From positions 1 through 38,733 of the IMG/VR virus record IMGVR_UViG_3300046167_000475: a stretch of DNA of 38,733 nt, one strand, 5' to 3'. Of this stretch, positions 23,399 to 30,497 are shown one piece after another. The stretch is from a virus. Made by a program: the position numbers and the translations under genes. Within the stretch, counting starts at the first letter, position 1; each line of letters starts with the position of its first letter. The notes beneath the pieces were generated by a model that was given only the letters and a program-made list of their open reading frames with translations, made no database searches and had not been told where the DNA came from.

Positions 23399-24214
23399 TT
23401 ATTCTTCTACCCAAGTTTGCCAAGTGAAAGATAGATTGGTTGATGATGATAGAATCTCATCAACACCTACTCTGTATGTATTAGACTTAGATACTGACGC
23501 AGAAACCACTTCATCTATAACATAAGTTTTAAGGATTTCAGAACTGTTAGGTCTACTAATTGTTACGATATGTTGCCTAGATAATCCGTCTACTGCGTCA
23601 TCATTAGATAGGTATGCAGTTAACACCTCGTTGTTAGAAATTGTTGTAGTACTGGTTAATACACCATCTGTAGATGTTTTAACTGTAATCTGATAACCAT
23701 TTCTAGTTAATTCAAAATTAGATATAAGCCTACCGTTTTGTGTAGTCATATCTAAAGTTACTTCATTAGAGGTTTCTAGAGATACAAATAAGGACTCGTA
23801 ACCAGAACTATACAATGCAAATGGATTCTTGTCTACATAAACACTTATATCATCATTTATTGCATTTACATAGTGAGAATTTATAGATTCTCCATTTGTA
23901 GTTGTGGTAGCGTTAAATACATTAGTTCCAACTGGTATGTCTTGAATGACAAAATCAGAGGTATCTTCAATATCATCCGTTAAGGTAAAAGTTTCGCTTA
24001 CAACTACCCCAGTAGCTTCCTCTTCGACTGATACGTTTATATCCTTAACCCATACATAAATCTCTCCTCTATAGACATCTCTTGAAGATGTTGTAGATTT
24101 CGTTTTAGGGTTTAATAAAACATCTACTCTTTTATCATCTAAATAAATGTTTGTTTCTTGAGTACAACTTGTAAACAAGCCTACTAATAGCACTAATACT
24201 GATAATTTTCTCAT
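23399..24214 (-). CDS. Phage-encoded surface lipoprotein
   Basis: 271 aa. The start MRKLSVLVLLVGLFTSC is a lipoprotein signal peptide with the lipobox Phe-Thr-Ser-Cys (Cys17). After cleavage the sequence runs TQETNIYLDD and then becomes two or three beta-sandwich-like regions rich in Thr, Ser and Asp, with little Lys. It has no catalytic motif. As an envelope lipoprotein it could mask the receptor or block superinfection, as phage T5 Llp does. It follows a 38-aa basic gene in a two-gene unit with its own class I promoter. Confidence 0.75.
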   Translation of the reverse strand: MRKLSVLVLLVGLFTSCTQETNIYLDDKRVDVLLNPKTKSTTSSRDVYRGEIYVWVKDINVSVEEEATGVVVSETFTLTDDIEDTSDFVIQDIPVGTNVFNATTTTNGESINSHYVNAINDDISVYVDKNPFALYSSGYESLFVSLETSNEVTLDMTTQNGRLISNFELTRNGYQITVKTSTDGVLTSTTTISNNEVLTAYLSNDDAVDGLSRQHIVTISRPNSSEILKTYVIDEVVSASVSKSNTYRVGVDEILSSSTNLSFTWQTWVEE

Positions 24215-24235
24215 AATTTCTATTGTTTTTAATTG

Positions 24236-24352
24236 TTAAGTTGTTCTTCTGCGTCTCCAAGATTTACTGCGATTTAATACTGGCTTATCTTTACGATTGC
24301 TTTCTATCGCTTCTACTTGTTTAGCTCTTCTGTCTTCTGTTTTTGTAATCAT
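24236..24352 (-). CDS. Small basic protein, 38 aa
   Basis: Starts MITKTEDRRAKQVEAIESNR and ends in an Arg cluster (SKSWRRRRTT). It follows a class I promoter by 28 bases and precedes the lipoprotein by 21 bases. The high positive charge suggests nucleic-acid binding or attachment to a host protein, but this is a guess. Confidence 0.5.
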   Translation of the reverse strand: MITKTEDRRAKQVEAIESNRKDKPVLNRSKSWRRRRTT

Positions 24353-24379
24353 ATTGTTAATTTAATTGTTATTATGGTG

Positions 24380-24410
24380 CAAACATACAACTTGTTTTTG
24401 ACATACACAA
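24380..24410 (-). promoter_or_regulatory. Class I promoter, copy 5
   Basis: Minus strand TTG (24410-24408), 20 bases beginning TGTATGTCA, TATGTTTG (24387-24380). Drives the basic 38-aa gene and the lipoprotein. Confidence 0.85.
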
Positions 24411-24428
24411 GTTTTATTTGATTTATTT

Positions 24429-24689
24429 TTATATTAAGGATATAAATACCATAGTGTTTATGAATAAAGACGCTATTGTAGTTAGGTAAATATATCTAGG
24501 AGGTAATGCTCCAATGATTGAACTTAATACACTTAAGCTACCTAAACCTAATAAGATGTTAGGTATAAAGCTACCCATAGTAAACATAACAAGTAAGCTA
24601 GAGGTCATAATAGATAGTAACATACTAGCTAATCCCATAACGTAAGGAGAGCTGTAATACTGTTTGTAAATTTTCTGGTAAATTGTCAT
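24429..24689 (-). CDS. Membrane protein with three spans, 86 aa
   Basis: Hydrophobic spans lie at about 16-37 (VMGLASMLLSIMTSSLLVMF), 41-60 (FIPNILLGLGSLSVLSSIIG) and 65-86 (RYIYLTTIASLFINTMVFIS). It has its own class I promoter immediately upstream and stands away from the lysis cassette, so it is less likely a holin and more likely an early membrane modifier. No family recognised. Confidence 0.6.
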   Translation of the reverse strand: MTIYQKIYKQYYSSPYVMGLASMLLSIMTSSLLVMFTMGSFIPNILLGLGSLSVLSSIIGALPPRYIYLTTIASLFINTMVFISLI

Positions 24690-24717
24690 AATATTTTATT
24701 TAATAGTTAATACTCTG

Positions 24718-24748
24718 CAAACTTACAACAAATAATTGACATACGCAA
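24718..24748 (-). promoter_or_regulatory. Class I promoter, copy 6
   Basis: Minus strand TTG (24748-24746), 20 bases beginning CGTATGTCA, TAAGTTTG (24725-24718). It lies just downstream of a terminator, so the 86-aa membrane gene forms its own unit. Confidence 0.85.
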
Positions 24749-24757
24749 GTTTTATAG

Positions 24758-24795
24758 CAAAAAAAAGTAGGAAGGCTATGCAAGACCCTCCTACT
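24758..24795 (-). terminator. Strong intrinsic terminator
   Basis: Minus strand AGTAGGAGGG, loop, CCTTCCTACT, then eight T. It ends the transcript of the inactive M15 gene (stop at 24821). Confidence 0.75.
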
Positions 24796-24820
24796 ATAAA
24801 CAAAAAACTAATAAACAAAA

Positions 24821-25282
24821 CTAAAAATGTCGAAAACTAAGTTCTTCTTTGTGCAAATACCTTTCAGTATCAAAATATATGTATTCATCTGTTAATCTAA
24901 TTCTTTCAACCCCATATTGAATTAATCCTCTAACTAATCTGAATCTATGTGAAGGATTTATACATCTAAACTTTATCGCTTTGCCAACCCTATGTTCTGA
25001 ATTAATACCTAATCCTATTCTGTCTGCGTAAGCCTTCGATGTGTAGCCTAAATGTATGAAACCCTTTAATCTTTCTTTTCTAAATACTAAGTCTAGTATC
25101 TTTACTGGTTCACTCTCCATAAATCTTCTACCACTACCTAATGAATCTGGACTATCTAACATTGACCATTTAAGAACTTTTAAACCTTCTTCATCCATTT
25201 CCTTAGTATACTCATCTGTATATCTAGGTATGAAATCATTAAAGTTCTCTCTCTTCTTATATCCATTATCCTTCTTCTTCAT
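24821..25282 (-). CDS. Inactive paralogue of the M15 endolysin
   Basis: 153 aa from the ATG at 25282. It aligns along its length with the endolysin at 26336-26689: LDSPDSLGSGRRFME against FDSPDIQGSGQLMD, LGYTSKAYADRIG against SGYRTIRHNAEVG, and SEHRVGKAIKF against SSHLKGLAVDI. The first zinc ligand is kept (His97), but the Asp is replaced by Lys104 and the last His by Tyr136 (YFD for HVD). It cannot hold zinc in the usual way. It may bind peptidoglycan or regulate the active enzyme. An N-terminal extension of about 40 charged residues is unique to it. Confidence 0.65.
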   Translation of the reverse strand: MKKKDNGYKKRENFNDFIPRYTDEYTKEMDEEGLKVLKWSMLDSPDSLGSGRRFMESEPVKILDLVFRKERLKGFIHLGYTSKAYADRIGLGINSEHRVGKAIKFRCINPSHRFRLVRGLIQYGVERIRLTDEYIYFDTERYLHKEELSFRHF

Positions 25283-25361
25283 ACATCTAATATACAATAA
25301 ATATATTTAAAACATAATCATAGTTATTAACATTTATTTTCACTTTGTTAAAAACTTACTA

Positions 25362-25392
25362 TTGACTTTCTCACTTTTTTTTCGTACCTTTG
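25362..25392 (+). promoter_or_regulatory. Bacteroidota-type promoter for a candidate small RNA
   Basis: TTG (25362-25364), 20 bases, TACCTTTG (25385-25392). It lacks the TATGTC extension of the class I promoters, so it may be controlled differently. No good reading frame follows for more than 200 bases. Confidence 0.6.
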
Positions 25393-25398
25393 TTTTAT

Positions 25399-25523
25399 AT
25401 TTAAGGAAATAACAACCTTTGCTTCTCGCAAAGATATTAAATCATAAATATTTGCCCCTAAAGGCAAATAGTAATAAAAAAAGATATTGAAGAATTTGCG
25501 ATAGTTATGTTCAATTTTTTTTT
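25399..25523 (+). ncRNA. Candidate structured small RNA
   Basis: Downstream of the promoter at 25362-25392 lie a hairpin CTTTGC-TTCTC-GCAAAG (25417-25433), a stronger hairpin TATTTGCC-CCTAAA-GGCAAATA (25449-25470, eight pairs) and a terminator-like stem ATTGAA...TTCAAT (25486-25515) followed by nine T. The start is a guess at seven bases after the -7 box. No coding potential is visible. Both hairpins expose TTTGC/GCAAA words. Confidence 0.5.
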
Positions 25524-25555
25524 GAATAAATATTTAAAAATAAATGGTCTTTTAC

Positions 25556-25586
25556 TTGTGTATGTCATTTTAATTCTGTATATTTG
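25556..25586 (+). promoter_or_regulatory. Class I promoter, copy 7
   Basis: TTG (25556-25558), 20 bases beginning TGTATGTCA, TATATTTG (25579-25586). It drives the 45-aa gene on the plus strand, towards the lysis operon. Confidence 0.85.
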
Positions 25587-25612
25587 CATAACGAATTGTA
25601 ATATGAAAAGTT

Positions 25613-25750
25613 ATGGAATTTAAAGACAGAAACAATATAATAGAACAAAGCCTAAAAGCCTTTGAAAAAGAACATCCATTTTTAAGTAAGTGGATAAGTT
25701 TGAAAGTAAAGATTAAACTGTACTTACTTAATTTAAGAAACAGAGTTTAG
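25613..25750 (+). CDS. Small protein, 45 aa, convergent with the holin gene
   Basis: Starts MEFKDRNNIIEQSLKAFEKE and ends in a basic hydrophobic helix. It follows class I promoter copy 7. A six-codon frame (MKSYGI, ATG at 25602) overlaps its start and could limit translation. Its last four bases overlap the last four of the holin gene on the other strand, so readthrough would make antisense RNA to the lysis genes. Confidence 0.5.
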   Translation: MEFKDRNNIIEQSLKAFEKEHPFLSKWISLKVKIKLYLLNLRNRV

Positions 25751-26208
25751 TTTTTTCTAATCTTTTCCAATGTTCTAGCACCAAAGTAACCACCATAAGC
25801 TAACATAAGTAAGTTACCTAATAAAGATATCCATTGCTCGTCTATTTTAAAGCCTTCTAAGGAACTATCTAATATAATATAAGTAAACATACTAGCAGTT
25901 AAGAAAGCTAGGCTTAAAGGTCTTATATTTCTAGTTAAGTAAGAGTCTGTTTGATTATCGCTTTCCCATCTTTTAGTCACTTCTTGCATTTCAATAACAT
26001 CTTGCTCTAGTTCTTTAACTAACATTTCTTTTTCTACTTCAGTTAATTCTTTACTACCTCCTATAGCTTCTATTATATCAGAAACTTTACCTCCAGAGAT
26101 AGCGTCAATTAATTTAGGAGCTACTGCTTTACCAGTCTTAGCTATTCCTCTTAAGAGATTACCAAAGAAAGTTCCTTTACCGTTATTTTTTAATTTATTA
26201 TCACTCAT
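25747..26208 (-). CDS. Holin (3TM-type family)
   Basis: 153 aa. An N-terminal amphipathic part (LLRGIAKTGKAVAPKLIDAI), a charged helix (KEMLVKELEQDVIEMQEVTK), the RNIRPLSLAFLTASMFTYII span and a last span near LLGNLLMLAYGGYFGARTLE. The RxxRPLxL and GGYFGARTxEK patterns fit the phage holin family with three membrane segments. It is coupled by ATGA to the small membrane gene upstream and lies close to the endolysin. Confidence 0.7.
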   Translation of the reverse strand: MSDNKLKNNGKGTFFGNLLRGIAKTGKAVAPKLIDAISGGKVSDIIEAIGGSKELTEVEKEMLVKELEQDVIEMQEVTKRWESDNQTDSYLTRNIRPLSLAFLTASMFTYIILDSSLEGFKIDEQWISLLGNLLMLAYGGYFGARTLEKIRKN

Positions 26209-26348
26209 ATCATTAAGTATATTAAGAGCCCTATAAGAGCCACTCTATTAATTAGCATTAGTATTTTAGGGTATTTGACTGTGTTTAATGGAACGTATGC
26301 TCCAAATATCATCATAGTTGCGTGGAATATTAATTCTAGTAAACCCAT
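26205..26348 (-). CDS. Small membrane protein of the lysis cassette, 47 aa
   Basis: Two short hydrophobic spans (LELIFHATMMIFGAYVPL; VALIGLLIYLMI). The start lies inside the end of the endolysin gene and the stop overlaps the holin start as ATGA. It may act as a holin partner or antiholin. Confidence 0.55.
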   Translation of the reverse strand: MGLLELIFHATMMIFGAYVPLNTVKYPKILMLINRVALIGLLIYLMI

Positions 26349-26689
26349 ATTACATCACTTGACTTGTCAGAATCAATATCAACGTGAATAAATGTTTTAG
26401 CTATACCTATTCTGTTGAATCCAACTGATTTAAGAGCTTCTAAGAGATTATATCTATCTCTACTAGTACTACAAGCTATATCTACAGCAAGTCCTTTTAA
26501 ATGGCTTGATTTAGCCTTACCGCCTACTTCTGCATTATGTCTTATAGTTCTGTAACCAGAGTTTATTATTATTGGTTTACCATAAATCTCTCTAACTTCA
26601 TCTAGCATATCTAGAATCTTTCTATCCATTAACTGACCACTACCTTGTATGTCTGGGGAGTCAAACTCTTCGTAATTAAAGTATTTCAT
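26336..26689 (-). CDS. Endolysin, peptidase M15_3 type
   Basis: 117 aa, a complete minimal M15 domain. The zinc motif SSHLKGLAVD (His63, Asp70) and the closing HVD (His102, Asp104) are intact, as is the SGYRT core. It cleaves peptide cross-links of the cell wall to release progeny. There is no signal peptide, so it depends on a holin. It neighbours holin-like and membrane genes. Confidence 0.88.
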   Translation of the reverse strand: MKYFNYEEFDSPDIQGSGQLMDRKILDMLDEVREIYGKPIIINSGYRTIRHNAEVGGKAKSSHLKGLAVDIACSTSRDRYNLLEALKSVGFNRIGIAKTFIHVDIDSDKSSDVIWVY

Positions 26690-26692
26690 AAT

Positions 26693-27334
26693 TTATATTA
26701 ATAAGTTGCCTATTGCATTTACTTTTATCTTTAAACTCTGTATTACCGAGTCTCTATTTCTTTCAAATAACTCTGCATCTTTTTCAAGGCTAGGTTTTAA
26801 GTAATCTACACCGATTAAAGCAAACAAGTTTCCGTGTCTATAGTAAGGTAGTACTGCTATCCCTTTTATCTCTTGAGCTTTTAAAGTACTTCTAACATTA
26901 ATGTCTTCTATGGAATTAACGTCTGATACTATCATATTGTGATTTACAACATCCATTATCCAATCAGCATACAAAGCTGTAGGTATGTCTTGTAACATCT
27001 CTGCCTCTCTTGATACACCTCTAGCTACTACTTCATAATCACAACTCATTTTAGACTTATGAGAACCATTATAATAAGTTACACCATTATGAAACCTAAA
27101 AATATAAGCTCTATCTGAGTCAGTATTCTCCATAAACTCCTTTAGACTTCTGTTTATTAGTATATCATTCTTCAACGAACTAGATACCACGTCTTTATTA
27201 AACACGGTTAAGTCTATAGCTCTTATTATTGTGCTATTGAATATGTAAAGCAACGCTATAATAAACAATAGAGTTAATGTATAGCTCTTTAATCCTTTTA
27301 TTTCTTTTAGTAATTCTATTAGTTTTGTTATCAT
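26693..27334 (-). CDS. Membrane-anchored GAF-like protein
   Basis: 213 aa. One membrane span at about residues 17-35 (SYTLTLLFIIALLYIFNSTI) is followed by a soluble domain of about 150 residues with the GAF/PAS-like strand pattern RAYIFRFHNGVTYYNG ... IKGIAVLPYYRHGNLFALIG. It sits three bases before the endolysin gene in the lysis cassette. GAF domains sense small ligands or redox state, so a role in lysis timing is possible but unproven. Confidence 0.55.
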   Translation of the reverse strand: MITKLIELLKEIKGLKSYTLTLLFIIALLYIFNSTIIRAIDLTVFNKDVVSSSLKNDILINRSLKEFMENTDSDRAYIFRFHNGVTYYNGSHKSKMSCDYEVVARGVSREAEMLQDIPTALYADWIMDVVNHNMIVSDVNSIEDINVRSTLKAQEIKGIAVLPYYRHGNLFALIGVDYLKPSLEKDAELFERNRDSVIQSLKIKVNAIGNLLI

Positions 27335-27401
27335 AACTTACACACTTATATTTATTATATAGAATACGCAAGGTAATGAGCTGTAAACAAAATCTAAAGC
27401 T

Positions 27402-27590
27402 TCACAATTTCCCTCTCTTGAGTATTTTATCGTTCACTAATTCTTTGTAGATTGCTGTCAATAAAACTATTGATATAGCTAAAGCATCGCTAAAGATTAA
27501 TAATAATACAAATAGCAATAAACTAGCACTAAAGAAGTGTGCTAGCTTATCTCTACCTATATTCCCAAATAGATTAAATACTCTATCCAT
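27402..27590 (-). CDS. Small membrane protein, 62 aa
   Basis: The motif DKLAHFFSASLLLF (about 14-27) is followed by a second span (ALAISIVLLTAIYKE) and a basic end. The DKLxHF pattern recurs in small membrane proteins of unknown function, some of the YfiM/DUF2279 type. It is likely part of the lysis cassette, as a holin or spanin-related factor. Confidence 0.5.
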   Translation of the reverse strand: MDRVFNLFGNIGRDKLAHFFSASLLLFVLLLIFSDALAISIVLLTAIYKELVNDKILKRGKL

Positions 27591-27594
27591 ATTA

Positions 27595-27924
27595 TTACAT
27601 CTTATTGGCTACATAACTCACTCCGAAGAATGAATGAGAACCCTCGTTATCTAAATCTACTGCTCTTGTTGCCCAACCATAAGGATGTGCTTCTTCTTCT
27701 GCCCATAACACATCTATGTGCCATTTAGAAGACGTTACTGGAGCTTTAGTCTCATTACCATCAGAATCATATTCGCCTTGCTCTAAAACGATATTTCCTA
27801 GATGTACTATTGTGTTTTTGTGAGTTGGATATTCATTTCCATCCTCATCTGTTGCAGTTCCTAAAGCATCTATCTTACTTTGAGCTGCTTCTCTTGAATC
27901 AAATTCGTATTTACCTATTCTCAT
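27595..27924 (-). CDS. Conserved small phage protein, 109 aa
   Basis: A soluble acidic protein opening with RIGKYEFDSREAAQSKIDAL, then strands TIVHLGNIVLEQGEYD and SKWHIDVLWAE and an ending rich in Gly/Ser. It lies between the fibre genes and the lysis cassette, five bases from the next gene. Possibly a fibre assembly or minor virion protein. Not recognised beyond that. Confidence 0.5.
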   Translation of the reverse strand: MRIGKYEFDSREAAQSKIDALGTATDEDGNEYPTHKNTIVHLGNIVLEQGEYDSDGNETKAPVTSSKWHIDVLWAEEEAHPYGWATRAVDLDNEGSHSFFGVSYVANKM

Positions 27925-28064
27925 TACTTATTTATTTTAACTTTTGGTTATAACTATTAGTTATTATATTATCTGTATAGTTTTTTTAATTTTCTTATCT
28001 TATTTCTTTCCTTATGTAAAGATTTACTCTTTTTGTTATTATAGGTGTAATTGTTACACTTGTG

Positions 28065-29231
28065 TTAATTTTTTAATTCTTGGTCTGTTAATGCTGTGTT
28101 GTAAAGTTTTACATCTTTTAATGTAGATGTTTCACCTCTTGTGCCAGTATAACTCTCTAAATTCATCTTATTTACAGACGGAACTACAACACTTGTATCA
28201 GTACCTCCATATTGAACTCCATTTATAAAAACTTTTGCCTCATTAGATTTATAAGTGATAGCAATTTTCATATTACTACTTACAGTTACGTTTGTATTTA
28301 TTAAAGAAGATATACTTCCAGACGCTTTTATTTGATTTTTTATATAACCATTACTATCAGCATAAAATAAAATCCTATTATTACTCGTTCCATCTGACAA
28401 TTCAATAAAAACATCGTCAATCGCTTGGGAAGGTATGTTTCCTAATTCAGCATAAATAGTCCCCTCTGTTTGTCCTATAACACCATCTGGTACAGTTTGA
28501 CTACAACTTTCAGCCAACCTCGTTACTGCACTTCCAGATGTAGGAATATACGATGTAGCGTAACTTCCTTCTTCTAATTGATGTCCCCAGTAAGCAATAG
28601 ATGAATTACCTACACCTATTACATCCCCAAAATACATTCTTACAGTAGTTTCAGCAGAGCCATCAGTTATGTTTAAAACTGCTTCAAATCTATCGTAACC
28701 ATTTATGTTACTTTCTATCTGTTTCGTATCTCCAACATAAGAAAGGTTTACTCCAGATGGTCTTAAATCTCCTAAATAAGTATCAACCATAGGTGTGGAT
28801 ATTCTTTTTCTATACCAAGAATAGGTTAGTTTTGCGTTTGTTGAGTAAGTACCTCCAGATATAATATATTCATATCTATTTGCAATGGAATACACAATAG
28901 GAATTACTGCTAAATTACTATTATCTGGAACGAGTGTATTTATTAAAGATGGTGTTGGCAGTTTAAATTTACCAGTAGCACTATCAGTAACTATATTACT
29001 CCTCGTAGGTTCTAACAATAAAGCACCTTTACTATCATCCTTATAATCTATTCTTGGTTGTCCACTACCTACAGTCTCTATTAAACCATCTTTATTTATA
29101 ACAGTAGCAGAACTTTCTCTACTAAAATCAAATGGTAAAGGCTTAAAGTTTCTATTTTCATCATTATAGGCAAGGATAGTATCTTTCTTACCATACCATT
29201 CTCCATTACCAAACTTCAATGTATTGCTCAT
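28065..29231 (-). CDS. Fibre / LamG-like protein, paralogue 3
   Basis: 388 aa. The N-terminal part has the phage fibre block FGNGEWYGKKDTILAYNDEN, FDFSRESSATVINKDGLIET and LLLEPTRSNI. A central beta domain ends in SYATSYIPTSGSAVTR. The C-terminal LamG/concanavalin-like lectin domain ends LYNTALTDQELKN. It probably binds sugars at the host surface. It is the shortest of three tandem paralogues, ending soon after the lectin domain. Confidence 0.65.
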   Translation of the reverse strand: MSNTLKFGNGEWYGKKDTILAYNDENRNFKPLPFDFSRESSATVINKDGLIETVGSGQPRIDYKDDSKGALLLEPTRSNIVTDSATGKFKLPTPSLINTLVPDNSNLAVIPIVYSIANRYEYIISGGTYSTNAKLTYSWYRKRISTPMVDTYLGDLRPSGVNLSYVGDTKQIESNINGYDRFEAVLNITDGSAETTVRMYFGDVIGVGNSSIAYWGHQLEEGSYATSYIPTSGSAVTRLAESCSQTVPDGVIGQTEGTIYAELGNIPSQAIDDVFIELSDGTSNNRILFYADSNGYIKNQIKASGSISSLINTNVTVSSNMKIAITYKSNEAKVFINGVQYGGTDTSVVVPSVNKMNLESYTGTRGETSTLKDVKLYNTALTDQELKN

Positions 29232-29232
29232 C

Positions 29233-30495
29233 TTATAATTTGTTTAAATTTAATTCTTCTGCTAACTCTCTTAATGTACGGTAGCTTGTCATATATTCTA
29301 ATTCTTCGTCTGTTAATGCAGTGTTGTAATAGCCAAGTTCTTTTGTCTTGCCAAAATAGTCAGCAACACCACGACCATCATCAAAATTTAAAGTATTTAA
29401 ACCAGTTGGCAGTAATCCACCATCAGCATTTAAAACATAATTAAATCCATTTACAAATGCTTTGAAATTTCCAGATTTATATTGAAAAACATATTTATTA
29501 AAATTAGTAACATCAGAAACATTAGCTATTAAATATGAACTATCTCTTGAACTTAAAATAAATTCATTAGAATTCGCTCTAAACCCAAAATAAACCCTTT
29601 GTGATGTATTTCCATCAGATATTGATATTTGTCTATTTGTGCCATCATTAGATAAAGAAGCAGTATTAATATAGAACACTCCCTCACTATCATTAAACAC
29701 TTCGCTATTACCAGCACCACTTGCAGTATCAGCTACTCTTGTAACTGCTGAGCCATTGGTTGGGATGTAGGATGTTGGGTAACTGTTAGCTTCTACTTGA
29801 GCGCCCCAAGCATAAATCGCTCCACCAACCACTGAATTAGATATAGAATTGTTATAATCTACAACTGCAATCTGGATATATGAATCTGTTATAGTTGCAT
29901 TCATAGTTATTGAGCAACGATACCAACCGTTTCCATAATCCTTTATTTTAGCATCCACACCACTTTCCACAGTTCCTATTGTTCCGTTGCTTAAATTAAA
30001 CCAAGCAGCCATTGCAGAACCATCATTTTTAACTAAACCAACCCATTCTTGAGTTCCTTTTTTAAAAAATACTGAATTAGTGTAAGAAGAACCTATAGTT
30101 GATGTAAATCTCTTATTAAAACCAGAATAATTAGATATAGCAGCGTTTAAAGTGTCAGCATTTAATGTTCCGTTTGGAGATATTAAAGTATTTATTGATG
30201 ATGTAGCACTTCCGTTTGTGAACCAATTACTAAAATCTTCACTATAAGTAACTAAATTAGTAGAACTATTCTCTAACAACAAAGCACCATCTGCACTATC
30301 TGTATAATCTATTCTTGGTACATCATTACTAACTACTTCTATTAATCCTTCTTTGTTTACTCTTGTAGCACCAGTTGCTCTAGTAGTTGTAAAAGGTAGA
30401 GGTTTAAATCTATCGTTTTGGTCGTTATATGCTAAGGTAGAGCCTTTCTTTGTTGCCCAATTACCATCTGTTCCAAATTTTAAAGTTTGTGCCAT
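29233..30495 (-). CDS. Fibre / LamG-like protein, paralogue 2
   Basis: 420 aa with the same order as its neighbours: FGTDGNWATKKGSTLAYNDQ, ATGATRVNKEGLIEV, a middle carbohydrate-binding-like domain, SYPTSYIPTNGSAVTR, and a LamG-like end with YYNTALTDEELEYMTSY. The conserved N-terminus probably docks to the virion while the lectin end contacts the host. One base separates it from the next paralogue. Confidence 0.65.
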   Translation of the reverse strand: MAQTLKFGTDGNWATKKGSTLAYNDQNDRFKPLPFTTTRATGATRVNKEGLIEVVSNDVPRIDYTDSADGALLLENSSTNLVTYSEDFSNWFTNGSATSSINTLISPNGTLNADTLNAAISNYSGFNKRFTSTIGSSYTNSVFFKKGTQEWVGLVKNDGSAMAAWFNLSNGTIGTVESGVDAKIKDYGNGWYRCSITMNATITDSYIQIAVVDYNNSISNSVVGGAIYAWGAQVEANSYPTSYIPTNGSAVTRVADTASGAGNSEVFNDSEGVFYINTASLSNDGTNRQISISDGNTSQRVYFGFRANSNEFILSSRDSSYLIANVSDVTNFNKYVFQYKSGNFKAFVNGFNYVLNADGGLLPTGLNTLNFDDGRGVADYFGKTKELGYYNTALTDEELEYMTSYRTLRELAEELNLNKL

Positions 30496-30497
30496 AT

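Noticed and set aside
27330-27375. An eighth class I promoter before the GAF-like gene
   Set aside because: TTGCGTAT is present on the minus strand, but no TAnnTTTG follows at 20 bases and the TATGTC extension is broken.
28020-28065. Terminator after the last fibre gene
   Set aside because: There is a small stem (GTGTAA/TTACAC), but on the minus strand it is not followed by a run of T.
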